The notes under the pieces: model-generated
Told to the model about the DNA's origin: nothing
What the model saw: the letters and a program-made list of their open reading frames with translations, nothing else
Database searches by the model: none
Program-made: the position numbers and the translations under genes
In this document: positions 1-11,300 of the stretch, piece by piece
Layout: each line of letters begins with the position of its first letter
How positions within the stretch are numbered: position 1 is the first letter of the stretch
Origin: Bradyrhizobium sp. CCGUVB4N
GTDB lineage: Bacteria > Pseudomonadota > Alphaproteobacteria > Rhizobiales > Xanthobacteraceae
Assembly: GCF_024199945.1 (NCBI RefSeq)
Contig: NZ_JANADP010000001.1
Span: 8,761,001-8,825,000 of the forward strand
Direction of reading: 5' to 3'
Length of the DNA: 64,000 bases

Positions 1-925
1 CGACGCGCGAGAACTGCCACGGCCAGACATGCGGCTGCTCATTGGCGTAGAGCTTGAAGCCGCGCTGCTTGAGCTCGGGCAGCGCATCCGGCGCCGGCGC
101 CTCGACCCAGTCGACCTGTCCGGACAGCAGCGCCGCGGTGCGCGCGTTGGCTTCCGGCATCGGCAAGAGCACCATCTTGTCGATCTTGGGCACGCGGGCC
201 TTGTCCCAATAATCCGCGTTCTTCACCAGCTCGAGCCGCTCGCGCGGCGTGAAGCTCGCCATCTTCCACGGGCCGGTGCCCGCGGCGTCCTTGGCGAAGG
301 CAGTCCAGGCCGCCTGCGACTTCGCTTTGGCGTCGGCGCCTTCCGCCTTGTCGTAGAAGTGCTGCCACTTCGCCGGGCTCGCCATGAAGAGGTTGGTGAG
401 ATTGATCGGCAGGAAACTGTCGGGCTCCTTGGTGGTGAGCTCGACCGTCATGTCGTCGATCTTCTTTGCGGACGCCAGCGTCGGCATGCGAGATGCGGTG
501 ACGCCGACCTGGCTGGCGTCGAATTGCGGCGCGTCCTGCTTCAACACCTTGTCGACGTTCCAGACCACCGCGTCCGCATTGAACGGCGTGCCGTCGTGGA
601 AGGTGACGCCGGGGCGCAGCTTGAAGGTCCATTTGGTCTTGTCGGCGTCATCGACCTTCCACTCGGTCGCGAGCCCGGGGATCACCACGCTGGCCTTCTC
701 GGCGGACGACAGGTCCCAGCCGGTGAGCGCGTCATACATGGTGACGCCGGTGAAACGATTGCCTTCAAAACCCTGGTCGGGCTGACCGAGCGTGCGCGGA
801 ATATCGGCAGCCGTCATGCCGATGCGCAGCACGGTTTCGGCGCTGGCAGCGCGCGGCCATGCGGCCGCCGTCGTCAGGGCTAGCGCCGCGATCAGCGCTG
901 CGCGCGCGGTTGTCTTGATAAGCAT
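1..925 (-). CDS. Peptide-type ABC transporter substrate-binding protein (3' end beyond window)
   Basis: This is a periplasmic solute-binding protein of the SBP_bac_5 (DppA/OppA-like) family. Only about 308 N-terminal residues are present, because the gene runs off the left edge. The ATG at 925 opens a clear Sec signal peptide (MLIKTTARAALIAALALTT, ending in AxA before ETVLRIG). The family block GLATEWKVDDADKTKWTFKLRPGVTFHDGTPF is present, beginning near residue 85. It is closely similar along its length to the protein encoded divergently at 1138, so the two look like a duplicated pair. No permease or ATPase is seen on this side; they may lie beyond the edge. The ligand cannot be told from sequence. 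Confidence 0.9.
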   Translation of the reverse strand, partial: MLIKTTARAALIAALALTTAAAWPRAASAETVLRIGMTAADIPRTLGQPDQGFEGNRFTGVTMYDALTGWDLSSAEKASVVIPGLATEWKVDDADKTKWTFKLRPGVTFHDGTPFNADAVVWNVDKVLKQDAPQFDASQVGVTASRMPTLASAKKIDDMTVELTTKEPDSFLPINLTNLFMASPAKWQHFYDKAEGADAKAKSQAAWTAFAKDAAGTGPWKMASFTPRERLELVKNADYWDKARVPKIDKMVLLPMPEANARTAALLSGQVDWVEAPAPDALPELKQRGFKLYANEQPHVWPWQFSRV

Positions 926-1137
926 TGCCTCAGTCCTCTTCCGGCTTTCAATGATTAATTTTGATGCAATGGCTGTGCCAAATGATCCGCAATGGCGATG
1001 CCAAGGAGAAACTTATTCTGCAAATTAGCCCTGCGACGACAAGTCCTTGTGATCGCGGGAAGGCTGAGCAGCCGCGCTGCCTATTCTGGCATCAAGATTG
1101 CAAGTTTGGACCCAATCTTCTCTGGGAGCTTTGGGCC

Positions 1138-2733
1138 ATGCGTATTCGTTTATCGACCTGTCTCGCGGTGCTTGCGCTGGCGTTATCGGCAATCCCGGCG
1201 CGCGCCGAAACGGTGGTGCGCTACGGCATCTCGATGGCGGACATTCCGCTGACGACGGGCCAGCCCGACCGCGGTGCCGGCGCCTATCAGTTCACGGCCT
1301 ACACGATCTACGATCCGCTGGTTGCGTGGGAAATGGACGTCGCCGACCGCCCGGGCAAGCTGGTGCCGGGACTCGCGACCGAGTGGAAGGTGGATGACAC
1401 CGACAAGACCAAATGGCGCTTCAGCTTGCGCAAAGGCGTGAAGTTTCACGACGGCAGCGAGTTCAACGCCGACGCGGTGATCTGGAATCTCGACAAGGTG
1501 TTGAACGACAAGGCGCCGCAATTCGACAAGCGCCAGAGCGCGCAGGTGAAGACCCGCCTGCCCTCGGTCGCCAGCTACGCCAAGATCGACGACTTCACCA
1601 TCGAGATCACGACCAAGACCGTGGATTCCTTCTTTCCCTATCAGATGCTGTGGTTCCTGGTATCGAGCCCGGCGCAATATGAAAAGCTCGGCAAGGATTG
1701 GGACAAGTTCGCAAGCCAGCCCTCCGGCACCGGCCCGTTCAAGCTGACGAAACTGGTGCCGCGCGAGCTCGCCGAGCTCAGCAAGAATCCGGACTATTGG
1801 AATCCGAAGCGTAGTCCCAAGGTCGACAAGATCGTGCTGGTGCCGATGCCGGAGGCGCTGACACGCACCAATGCACTGCTCGCAGGCCAGGTCGATCTGA
1901 TCGAGACGCCGGCGCCGGATGCCGTGCCGCAGTTGAAGGCCGCCGGCATGAAGATCGTCGACAACGTCACGCCGCATGTCTGGAATTATCATCTGAGCGT
2001 GCTGCCGGGCTCGCCCTGGACCGACATCCGGCTGCGCAAGGCGCTGAACCTCGCGATCAACCGTGACGAAGTCGTCGGCCTGATGAATGGCCTCGCCAAA
2101 CCCGCCAGAGGCCAGGTCGACCCGTCGAGCCCGTGGTTCGGCAAGCCGAGCTTCGAGATCAAATATGATCTCGCTGCCGCCAAGAAGCTGGTCGAGGAGG
2201 CCGGCTACTCCAAGGCGAAGCCTCTGAAGGCCACCTTCATCATCGCCCAGGGCGGCACCGGCCAGATGCTGTCGTTGCCGATGAACGAGTTCCTGCAGCA
2301 AAGCTTCAAGGAGATCGGCATCGACATCGAGTTCAAGGTGGTCGAGCTCGAGACGCTCTATACCCACTGGCGCAAGGGCGCCGCCGACGAAATGAACGCC
2401 GGCATCACCGCCAACAACATCGCCTATGTCACCTCGGACCCGCTCTATGCCATCGTCCGCTTCTTCGCCTCCGACCAGATCGCGCCGGTCGGCGTCAACT
2501 GGGGCGGCTACAAGAACCCGAAGGTGGACGCGCTGATCAACGAGGCCAAGCAGACGTTTGATACCGCCAAGCAGGACGATCTGATCGCCCAGGCGCACGC
2601 GTTGATCGTCGACGATGCCGTGCTGGTCTGGGTCGTCCACGACACCAATCCGCACGCGCTATCGCCGAAGGTAAAGCAGTTCGTGCAGGCACAGCACTGG
2701 TTCCAGGACCTGACGACGATCGGGGTGGAGTGA
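1138..2733 (+). CDS. Peptide-type ABC transporter substrate-binding protein
   Basis: This is a 531-residue SBP_bac_5 family periplasmic binding protein. I chose the ATG at 1138 rather than an in-frame upstream ATG at 961, because it begins a typical signal peptide (MRIRLSTCLAVLALALSAIPARA) and has GGGAGC about 10 bases upstream; the upstream extension has no signal character. Family motifs include GLATEWKVDDTDKTKWRF and KGVKFHDGSEF near residue 90, and the C-terminal lobe is complete. It is a close paralogue of the divergent gene ending at 925, with about 212 bases of shared intergenic DNA. It has no transporter partners on its own strand, so it is an orphan binding protein or serves permeases encoded elsewhere. 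Confidence 0.92.
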   Translation: MRIRLSTCLAVLALALSAIPARAETVVRYGISMADIPLTTGQPDRGAGAYQFTAYTIYDPLVAWEMDVADRPGKLVPGLATEWKVDDTDKTKWRFSLRKGVKFHDGSEFNADAVIWNLDKVLNDKAPQFDKRQSAQVKTRLPSVASYAKIDDFTIEITTKTVDSFFPYQMLWFLVSSPAQYEKLGKDWDKFASQPSGTGPFKLTKLVPRELAELSKNPDYWNPKRSPKVDKIVLVPMPEALTRTNALLAGQVDLIETPAPDAVPQLKAAGMKIVDNVTPHVWNYHLSVLPGSPWTDIRLRKALNLAINRDEVVGLMNGLAKPARGQVDPSSPWFGKPSFEIKYDLAAAKKLVEEAGYSKAKPLKATFIIAQGGTGQMLSLPMNEFLQQSFKEIGIDIEFKVVELETLYTHWRKGAADEMNAGITANNIAYVTSDPLYAIVRFFASDQIAPVGVNWGGYKNPKVDALINEAKQTFDTAKQDDLIAQAHALIVDDAVLVWVVHDTNPHALSPKVKQFVQAQHWFQDLTTIGVE

Positions 2734-2752
2734 GGGGGGCAAGCACAGCTGC

Positions 2753-2842
2753 CGTAGGGTGGGCAAAGCGCAAGCGTGCCCACCAATTGCCGCGGTTAAG
2801 AAGACGTGGGCACGGCGCATGCGCGCCTTTGCCCACCCTACG
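2753..2842. repeat. Palindromic intergenic repeat, type B
   Basis: The element is a large imperfect inverted repeat. CGTAGGGTGGGC at 2753 pairs with GCCCACCCTACG ending at 2842, with further complementary sequence (GCGTGCCCA/TGGGCACG) inside. It lies between the 3' ends of convergent genes and could form a stable RNA hairpin. Confidence 0.8.
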
Positions 2843-2884
2843 GGAGCTGATGGTGAGGCCACACACGGCGCGTCAAACTCAGGC

Positions 2885-3005
2885 GTCGTCCCGGCGAAAG
2901 CCGGGACCCATAACCACAGGATTGAGTTTGGCGAAGATCGTCAACTCCGATCTCGCGCAACAAATTCTGCTGCGGAGTATGGGTCCCGGCTTTCGCCGGG
3001 ACGAC
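2885..3005. repeat. Palindromic intergenic repeat, type C
   Basis: Two perfectly complementary 26-base arms (2885-2910 and 2980-3005; each arm is itself a small hairpin around CCCGGCGAAAGCCGGG) enclose about 69 bases. It sits between the convergent genes ending at 2733 and 3040. The form is that of a mobile palindromic intergenic element. Confidence 0.85.
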
Positions 3006-3039
3006 ACCGGTGTTTTAGCCCGAGCGAAGCACCTCAACC

Positions 3040-5274
3040 CTACTTCGTCAGCAGCGCGTACGCTCCCGACCAGCCCTCCGGCGGAGGATTGGCCTTGAAT
3101 TCCTTGATCCGCGCTTCGTACAGCTTGAACAGCTTTTCCAGCGTGTCGGCGTCCTCGCTGCGGCGGCCGCGCTCGATGGCGTCCTGCGCGCCCTGCCAGT
3201 CGCGGCCGCGGTAGCAGCTGAGCATCTCGATGGTGATGTTGCGCAGGCGCTGGAACGCGGCCGACTGCATCACGTCCTCGCGGCCGGCGATGGCGTAGAT
3301 CACCTCGGGCTCGGTCTTGCCCTTGACCATGATGAAATCGAGCTCGAGGATCGCGAACTTTTCCTTGGCGGCGAGCGCCGTGCGGGAGCCGACGATGATC
3401 GGAAAACCATATTCCTTGGTCTGGCCTTCCAGGCGTGACGCGAGGTTCACGCTGTCGCCGAGCACCGAATAGTTCTTCTTCAGATCGGAGCCCATGTTGC
3501 CGACCACGCCGATGCCGGTGTTGAGGCCGATGCCCACGTTGAGCGGGATGTAGACGTGGCCGCCCTCGGCGGCTTCCTGCTCGCGCTCCTTGTTGACGAC
3601 ATCGATCTTCTCGAGCATCTGGATCGCGGCCTCGCAGGCGTTGACCTGGTGTTCGGCATCGTCGAGCGGCGCATTCCAGAACGCCATGATGGCGTCGCCC
3701 ATGTATTTGTCGACGTAGCCCTTCTGCTCGATGATCACGTCGGTGAGCGGCGTCAGGAAGCGGTTCATCAGCGTGATCAGGCCTTGCGGATCCTGCTTGT
3801 AGCTCTCCGAGATCGTTGTGAAGCCGCGCACGTCGGAGAACATGATGGTCAGCTCGCGCTCCTCGCCGCCGAGCACGACTTTCTCCGGCGATTGCGCGAG
3901 CTGCTCGACCAGCACCGGCGACATATATTGCGCGAAGATGCCGCGGATCTGCACGCGCTGCCGCTGCTCGCGCACGAAGCTCGAGAAGATGAAGGTCAGG
4001 TAGATCGCGGTGGTCGACAACAGCGGATAGGTGAAGTCGACGAGGTAGCGTTTCTGCCAGTAGTAGAACCAGGACGTGCCGACCAGCACCGCGGCGAACA
4101 TCGCACCCGCGAGCACCAGCCGCACCGGCCCAAGGTTCGGCGTGAAGATGATAACGAGAAGGCCGATGATCAGCGCGGCCAGCAGCTCGATGCCGAGCGC
4201 ATAATTCGGCTGCGAGATCACCGCGCCGCCGCTCAGCACGCTTTCGAGTATCTGGGCGTGAATCTCGACGCCCGGCATGGTCGAGGACACCGGCGTGGTC
4301 TTGATGTCGTTCAGCCCGGCCGCGGAGGTGCCGATCAGCACCAGCTTGCCGGCGAGCTTGCTGGGCGGCACGGTGTTGTCGAGCACGTCCGCTGCCGACA
4401 CATAGATCGAAGGATCCCGGCGAGCGTAATGCACCCAGAGCTGCCCGTTCTTGTCGGTTGGGATCTCGACGCCCTTGAGGCGGATGGCGCGGATGCCGGT
4501 CTTGTCGGTGCGAACCAGCAGTGTCGGGGTACCCGTGACGACCCGCAGGATCTCGAGGCTGAGCGAGGGCATGATATTGCCCTGGGCCCACATGATCATC
4601 GGCACGCGGCGGATGAAGCCGTCGCGCTCGGTCTTGATTGAGAACAAGCCACGACCGGCGGCGACCTTCTCGATCACCGGTACGTTGCGCAACAGGCCGG
4701 GGAATTCAAACAAGAATTTTTCGGCATTCTCCTCGCCGACCGTCGCGACGCCGGTGAAGGGGAGCGTCTTGTCGAGTTCGGATTCGACTTGTGGCAGCCC
4801 GGTTTCGCCGAGGACGACTTTCGAACGCTTGATCGCTTCGGAGAGAATCTGGTCGTTGCTCGGCAGCTCGCTCAGCTTCATCCGCGTGGCGTCGTCCAGA
4901 TAGCGCATCTGGTTGGCGACCAGCTCGGGATTGAGCCGGTCCGGTTCCGAGAACACCACGTCGAAGCCGATCGCCACCGCGCCGTTGTTGGTGAGATTGA
5001 TGATCAAATCCGCGATCCGCGTGCGAGACCACGGCCACTGGCCGAGCCTGGCGAGGCTCTTGTCGTCGATGTCGACGATGGTGACCGGCCGCACCGTCTT
5101 GTGGCGCGGGTCGATCAACTGGAACAGATCGAAGGTGCGCAGCCGCAATTCCTGGACCGGCGGCGGATCCCAGACGCGCAAGCCGGCGAAGACGACCAGC
5201 AGCGCAAGGCACACCAGCCGCGCCAAGCCGAACTTTCGCGCGAACCACCGCCGCAGGATCTTGAAACGTTTCAT
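3040..5274 (-). CDS. CHASE2-domain class III adenylate cyclase
   Basis: This 744-residue membrane protein is predicted to make cAMP in response to a periplasmic signal. An N-terminal membrane anchor (about residues 14-33) is followed by a CHASE2 sensor domain to about residue 345. Three closely spaced membrane helices (about 355-430) and a class III cyclase domain follow. The catalytic domain keeps the first metal-binding Asp (FSDVRGF, about 481), the Lys and second Asp (YVDKYMGDAI, about 525) and the Asp-Asn-Arg set in LGDSVNLASRLEG (about 608). The Lys/Asp pair is the pattern for ATP rather than GTP. It starts 76 bases after the stop of the giant FecR protein on the same strand, so the two may be cotranscribed. 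Confidence 0.93.
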   Translation of the reverse strand: MKRFKILRRWFARKFGLARLVCLALLVVFAGLRVWDPPPVQELRLRTFDLFQLIDPRHKTVRPVTIVDIDDKSLARLGQWPWSRTRIADLIINLTNNGAVAIGFDVVFSEPDRLNPELVANQMRYLDDATRMKLSELPSNDQILSEAIKRSKVVLGETGLPQVESELDKTLPFTGVATVGEENAEKFLFEFPGLLRNVPVIEKVAAGRGLFSIKTERDGFIRRVPMIMWAQGNIMPSLSLEILRVVTGTPTLLVRTDKTGIRAIRLKGVEIPTDKNGQLWVHYARRDPSIYVSAADVLDNTVPPSKLAGKLVLIGTSAAGLNDIKTTPVSSTMPGVEIHAQILESVLSGGAVISQPNYALGIELLAALIIGLLVIIFTPNLGPVRLVLAGAMFAAVLVGTSWFYYWQKRYLVDFTYPLLSTTAIYLTFIFSSFVREQRQRVQIRGIFAQYMSPVLVEQLAQSPEKVVLGGEERELTIMFSDVRGFTTISESYKQDPQGLITLMNRFLTPLTDVIIEQKGYVDKYMGDAIMAFWNAPLDDAEHQVNACEAAIQMLEKIDVVNKEREQEAAEGGHVYIPLNVGIGLNTGIGVVGNMGSDLKKNYSVLGDSVNLASRLEGQTKEYGFPIIVGSRTALAAKEKFAILELDFIMVKGKTEPEVIYAIAGREDVMQSAAFQRLRNITIEMLSCYRGRDWQGAQDAIERGRRSEDADTLEKLFKLYEARIKEFKANPPPEGWSGAYALLTK

Positions 5275-5350
5275 GCCGAATGAATATCACGCATTGCCGG
5301 CCAATGGCAGCGCCGAACGCACCTGTGGGCGATCGGCACCGTCCGGGCGA

Positions 5351-8300
5351 TCATCCGGAATGGACGATGAAGTCGCTCGCGTGGAGGTTGGCGGCGTTGA
5401 CGCCCTTCAGGAGGATCGTGTCGGCGGAATCGATCGTGATCAGGGTATCCGCGGAGTTGGCCGGCGAAGCCGCGACGTGCTGCGCGATCCATGCGGCGTC
5501 GATGTCGGTCGCCACGACCGCGGTCAGGTTGATGTGATCCTGGTTGGGCGTGAAATTCACGATCGTATCGTGGTTCGAATTGGCCCCGAACACGAATTGT
5601 TCCTGATAGCCGGTCCCGAAGAAGACATCCTTGCCGGTCGTGCCGGTGAGGCTCACGTGATCGTCCGCGCTCTCGGCGAGATTGAAAATCAGGTTGACCG
5701 TATCGGTCGCGCCGTGGCCGTCGGTCACGGTGAGCGCGACCGTATCCGTGGAAGGCTCTTCGCTGCCTTCATTGTAGGTCAGGGTGCCCAGCATCGTGTT
5801 GATGTCGGCAAGAGAACCCGAGCCAGACGACGGACTGACATCGCCTGCCTTCGCGCCGGTCGCAAGAAGCGTGAAGGTTTCATCGGCCGCGGCATCGACA
5901 TCGGTGACCTGGAGGCCGTGAACGACGATCTGTTCGTCGTCCAGCTGGGTCACGCTGATCTTGTCGAGGTTGAAGACGGGCGCATCGTCCGCACCGGTCA
6001 CGTCCACGGTATATGTCGCCGTGGTGGCGGCACCATGCGAGTCCGTCAGCTGGACGGTGAAAGCATCCGAATAGGAGCCTTGAGGCAACGCATTGATCGA
6101 GGCGGCATCGGGGACGTAGGTGTAGCTGCCGTCGGTGTTGAGCGTCAGCGCGCCATAGTGACCCGTGAGGGTGCTGGTCGCGTGATGATCCGAGTTCAGC
6201 AGAGCATAGGTCAGCGTATCGCCGGTATCGGCATCGGTCCCGGCCAAGTGGCCGGTGAGGTCGGAGAAAGTGTCGGCGGCGGCCGTGTCGGTGAGCTTGC
6301 CGAGGCTGCCATCGGACAGCACCGGCGTGTCGTTGGCGCCGGTCACGTTCACCGTGAATGTCGCGGTGCCGGTCGCGCCGTGCGCGTCGGTGGTCTGCAC
6401 CGTGAAAATATCGACATAGGAGCCTGCCGACAGCGCGTTGATCGCGGTCGCATCGGGCGAATAGTCGTAGGTGCCGTTGGCGTTGACCGTGAGCGTGCCG
6501 TAGTGGCCGGCGAGAGCCGATACCGCGTTGTTGTGCGAATCGAGCACGGCGTATTTCAGCGTCGCCGTCTCGCCATGATCCGCATCGGTCCCGACCAGCG
6601 TCCCCGTGATATCGGAGAAGGTATCGGCGACAGCCGTATCCACGAGCGGCGCCGTCGTCACCGCGGCCAGCGTCGGCGCGTCGTTCTGGCCGGTGATCGT
6701 GATCGTGACGTCGGCCGTCGTCTTCTGGCCGTGGCCGTCATCGAGCGTGATAGTCGAGACGACCTTCGCGGTCTGGTCCTGGCCGAGGAAATCCAGCGCA
6801 CCGTCGGCGATCGAATAGCTCCAGGTGACCGTGCCGTTGTTCTTGCCGGTCTGCTGGAGCGTCAACGCATTTTCCAGCGCCGCGATCTCGCCGGGCGTCA
6901 GCGATGCCGTGAGGTCGGTGCTGTGATCGGCCCCCAGCGAGGTCACGACCTGGCCGGTGATCTTGGCTGCCGGCAGGTCGGTCAGATCGATATCGGTGAA
7001 GTCGACCGAGCCGGTCGCAGGCGTTGCGGTATCGATCGTGGAGAAGTCGCCGGTTGCGTTCGCCTGCTCCGAGACGCTCGCGGCCAGCACTCCGCCGCCG
7101 GTGAAGGCCGGCGCGTCGTCCGTGGCATGGACCGTGATCAGCGTGTGGCCGGTGCCGTCATCGCTGCCTGCGAAGGTCGTGTTGCTGTAATCGGCGCCGG
7201 TCAGCGTCAGGCTGATGTGGTGACCATAGGCGTCCGTCACGGTCAGCACACCGCCGGTCGAGGCATCGGCGTTGGCAACGTAAACCGCGCTGGTGCCGAG
7301 CCCGTACTTGATGGTCGACAGGTCGATCGTGTCGGTCTTGGACAACGCCGCGATCGATCCGCCGAAGGTCGAGGTATCAATCTGCAGGTGGGCGCCGTCG
7401 CCGGCCAGCGTGATCGTCTGCGAGACCGTGCCCTCGACCTCGAGCGTCGCGCCGGCGTCGACGGTGACCGAACCGGAGCCGGACAGCGAGCCGAGCAACG
7501 ACAGACCGCCGTCATGGACCTCGATGGTTCCAGTGTTGGTGATGGTGCCCGAAATCGACGCCACACCCCAGCTGTCGATGGTCGCGTCATTCGTGATGCT
7601 CAGCCCGGCCCCGGAAATCGAAGCACCGTGCAGATCGATGTCGCCGTGGTTGACGATCGACGACGCATCGCCGAACACGCCGCTGCCTGCGACCGTCCAG
7701 GTGCCGCCGGCGTTGTTGTCGAACGTGGCGCTTGCGACCGAGATGTTGCCGTTGATGTGGCCGCTGTTGTTGATCGTGATCGCGCCACCGGTCTCGACGA
7801 TCGCGTAGGACGTCGAGGTCACGCTGGCGCCGTCGGGGCCGATCGTGCCGGAATTGTCGATCGTCGCGGACCCGGTCGTGTTCTCCTGGATGGAGATCGC
7901 GGCGACACCATCGGCGCCGACCACCGTGCCGGCGTTGATGATGTGCGTCGAGCCGGTCGCGCCGGAATCGTCCTGGTCGACATGAAGGCCGAACGAAACC
8001 GTGCCCGTGATGTGACCGTTGTTGGCGACGGTGACGGCGCCCCCGCCATAAGAGACGACGTCGAGCCCGACCGCGCCGGACGCGGCGCCGCCGATGGTCG
8101 CGGTAATATTGCCTGCGCCGGTCGCGCCGTCGTGCAGCACGATGCCGTCACCAGTCTTGCCGGTGACGTCGCCAACCGTCGTCAGCGAGATATCGCCGAT
8201 GCCGTTCTGGGTGACGACAATGCCGTTGTTCGCGCCGCTCAGCGCGCCGGTCGGCGTCAGCACGATGTTGGCGCGATTGTCGCTCGTCCCGCCGGACGCC

Positions 8301-11300
8301 GTGACGTCGAGCGCATCGCCCTTCGACGTCGTGATGTCGGCATCACCGGTGACCGTGAAGGTGCCGCCTGTCGACGACTGGGCGGCGATGGTGCCGGTGA
8401 AGCTGTGGCCGGCGACCTTGTCGAGCTCAAGCGTATTGGTGCCGCCGGCGAAGGTGACGGTCTGCGCATCCGCGCCGCCGAGCGCGAGCGTCGCCTTGTC
8501 GTCGATGATCAGCGTACCGACGCCGGTGATGCCGCCGGACAGGCTCAGCGTGCCGCTCTGGACCTCGATGGTGCCCGTGTTGGTGACGCCACCGGTGACC
8601 GTGTTGAGGCCGACGCTGTAGAGATTGCCGGCATTGGTGAGGCTGCCGCCATTGATCGAGACGTCGGTCAGATAGAGTTTCGACGTGCCGTCGACCGAGA
8701 TCGTGGCGCCGGCGTTGGTGATGGTGGCAGCCGTCAGCTTCAGCGTGCCGCCGGTCTCAGCCTTGATCGACCCGTGATTGGTGATGGCGTGGCTCGTCGT
8801 GGGATCGATCGTCAGCGTGCCGCTGGTGACGGAGACCGTGCCGGTGCTGGCAACCGTGATGTCGGCGTTGTCGATGGCGCTCGCGCCGGTCGATTCCAGC
8901 GTGCCCGCGATCGTCACGGTGCCGCCGTCGATCGTCGCAGCCTGGAGATCGAGCGTCGAGCCGGACTCCACCGACACCGTACCGTCGGTGTTGGTCACGA
9001 TGTTCGAGATCAGCTTCAGCGTGCCGTCGTTGATGGCAGCCAGTGTCCCGGTGTTGGTGACGGCTTCGCCGTTGATGTCGAGCTCGGCGCCATTCGCCCG
9101 GAGGGTGCCGCCATTCGTGATCGCAGTGGTGGACGTCGTCGCGACCAGCGCAAGCAGGCCGCCCAGCGTCGACTCCAGCAGATTGGAGTTCCAGATATTG
9201 GCATTGGTGATCGTCGTCGCGCCGGTCGAATCCAGCGTGCCGGAGACCGTCAGCGTGCCGCCCGTCAGGCCCGCGCCCTTCAAGGTCAGCTTCCTGCTGC
9301 CGTCGACCTTGACCGTGCCGTGGTTGGTGATCGCGGTGCCCGCAACAGTGGCATCGTCGAGCGTCAGCGTAACATCGCTCTCGACCGTGACGGGGCCCGT
9401 GGTGAGGGTCGCATTGCCATCGATCGTGCTGTCGCTGGTCACGTCGATCGTGCCGGCGCCCTTGATGGCGCCGCCGCTGATCGTCGCGCCGTCCAGGGTC
9501 AACGCGGCGTCGACGATGACGTTGCCGCTGGAATTATCGACCGTCGATCCCGAACCGATGGTGAGTGCGCCGGAGAGCACCTCGATGGTGCCGGCATTGG
9601 TGACCACTTCGTAGTTGAGCGCGTTGCCGGTACCGCTGACATTGAGGGTGCCGTTGTTCTTCAGGATGCCGTTGCTGAGCACGGCGTTGCCGGTGAGGTC
9701 GAGCTCGCCGTTGTTCGTGACCGTGCCGGCGCTGCGCAGTCCGCCGATGTCCGTCCCCTCGGTGCCCTCGCCCTCACCACCTTCGCCCCCCGGAATTCCG
9801 TGGAAGACGGGGGTCGCACCACCGTCGATTGTCGCGCCGTTGACTGTGAGCTTGCCGGCGGCATCGATCTTGACGTTGCCGGTGTTGGCAATGCCGGTCT
9901 TCAGCGCCAGGGTTCCGCCGGAAAGCTCGATCGTGCCGGAATTGGCGATGGTCGTCAGGGTATCGATCACGCCGCCCGCGGCCAGCGTGAGCGTGCCCGC
10001 ATTGGTGATCGTGACGGTATTGACGACGACCTCACCGGTTTTCCTGGTGATCGTCTCGACATCGATCGCGCCGCCGACGAGAACCTGGCCATCGGCGGCG
10101 TTGGTAAACTTCGCGTCGGCATTGAGCGTGAGCGAGCCCGCGAGCGTCAACGTGCTGTGGTTGATGACCTCCGGCACGGTGTGGTTCCGCGTCGTGTCGT
10201 AGTCATCCATCGTCAGCGACTTGCCGAACGCCGCGAGGTCGATCGTGACCGGATAGGACGGCGTCAGCCCGTGCAACTGATCGGTGATGACAATGACGTC
10301 GTCATTGATCGTCGGCGCGTTGCCGGTTTCCCAATTCGCGCCGTCCTTCCAGAAGCCACCCGCGGGAGATCCCTCGGTGTTCGTCGCGATCCACACCACG
10401 GCAGGTGCATCGGTGCCGGTGATGGTGACCGTAACGGTCTGGTCCGAGGTCGCGCCTTGCGAGTCCTTGACCGTCACGGTGTACGTCACCGTCAGCACTT
10501 CACCCTTCGGGATGAAGTCGGCGAGGTAGACCGGGATGTCTTTCAGCGACCAGTCGATCGATCCCGTGCCGGTCCCGGTGCTGTCGTGGCCGGATGCGAT
10601 CGAGACCAGCAAGGCACCCGCGAGGAAGTCCGAGATGGCTTTGGGGACCGTCCCGCCGGGCAGCACCGCACTGAATTTGCTGACCGACACGGTGTGCGTA
10701 TCGGTGAGGTCGACATCGGTGAAGCTCAGCGTGCCCGAGGTCGGGACCTCGCTGGTGAGCGGGCCACCCGGGACGCTGGTGCCGCCCGAGAACGTGATGG
10801 TCGGGACGCCCGAAGTAATCACCGGCTTGTCGTTGGTGCCGGTGATCGTGATGGTGATCGGGATGGTCCTGGCTTCGGGCTGGACCGAGAAATTGTCATT
10901 GACGCTGACCATGTAGGTCAGCGTCAGCGTTTCGCCGGCCCCCAGAAAATCGAAGGCGTGATCGGGGACCGTGTAGGTCAGGGTCGCCGAACCGTTGTTG
11001 TTGTTGCCAGCGTCGGCGGCGACGGCGATCTGGACCTGCGTCGCCGCGATGTCCTGCTTCTGGAGAGCCGTGAGCGAGGCGGTGACGTCGTGATGGCCGG
11101 AGTCGGTATAGGTGTAGTTTGATGCATCGAGGCTCACCGACACCGTCGGCCGGTCGCCCAGGTTTTGGTCAACGAAGTTGACCCGGAAGATGATCGTTTC
11201 GGGAGACACGGGAGCGCCGGTCGTGTCCGCGCGGTCGCCGGTCGCCCCCGCGTGCTCGGTCGTCGCGAACGCCGTCGTCACATTGCCGTTGGCATCGAGG

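Noticed and set aside
4913..11122. A 2069-codon open frame on the plus strand opposite the giant secreted protein
   Set aside because: It is an antisense shadow: the product is Arg/Asp/Gly/Val-rich low complexity, has no domain, and follows from high third-position GC in the real minus-strand gene, whose domains are clear.
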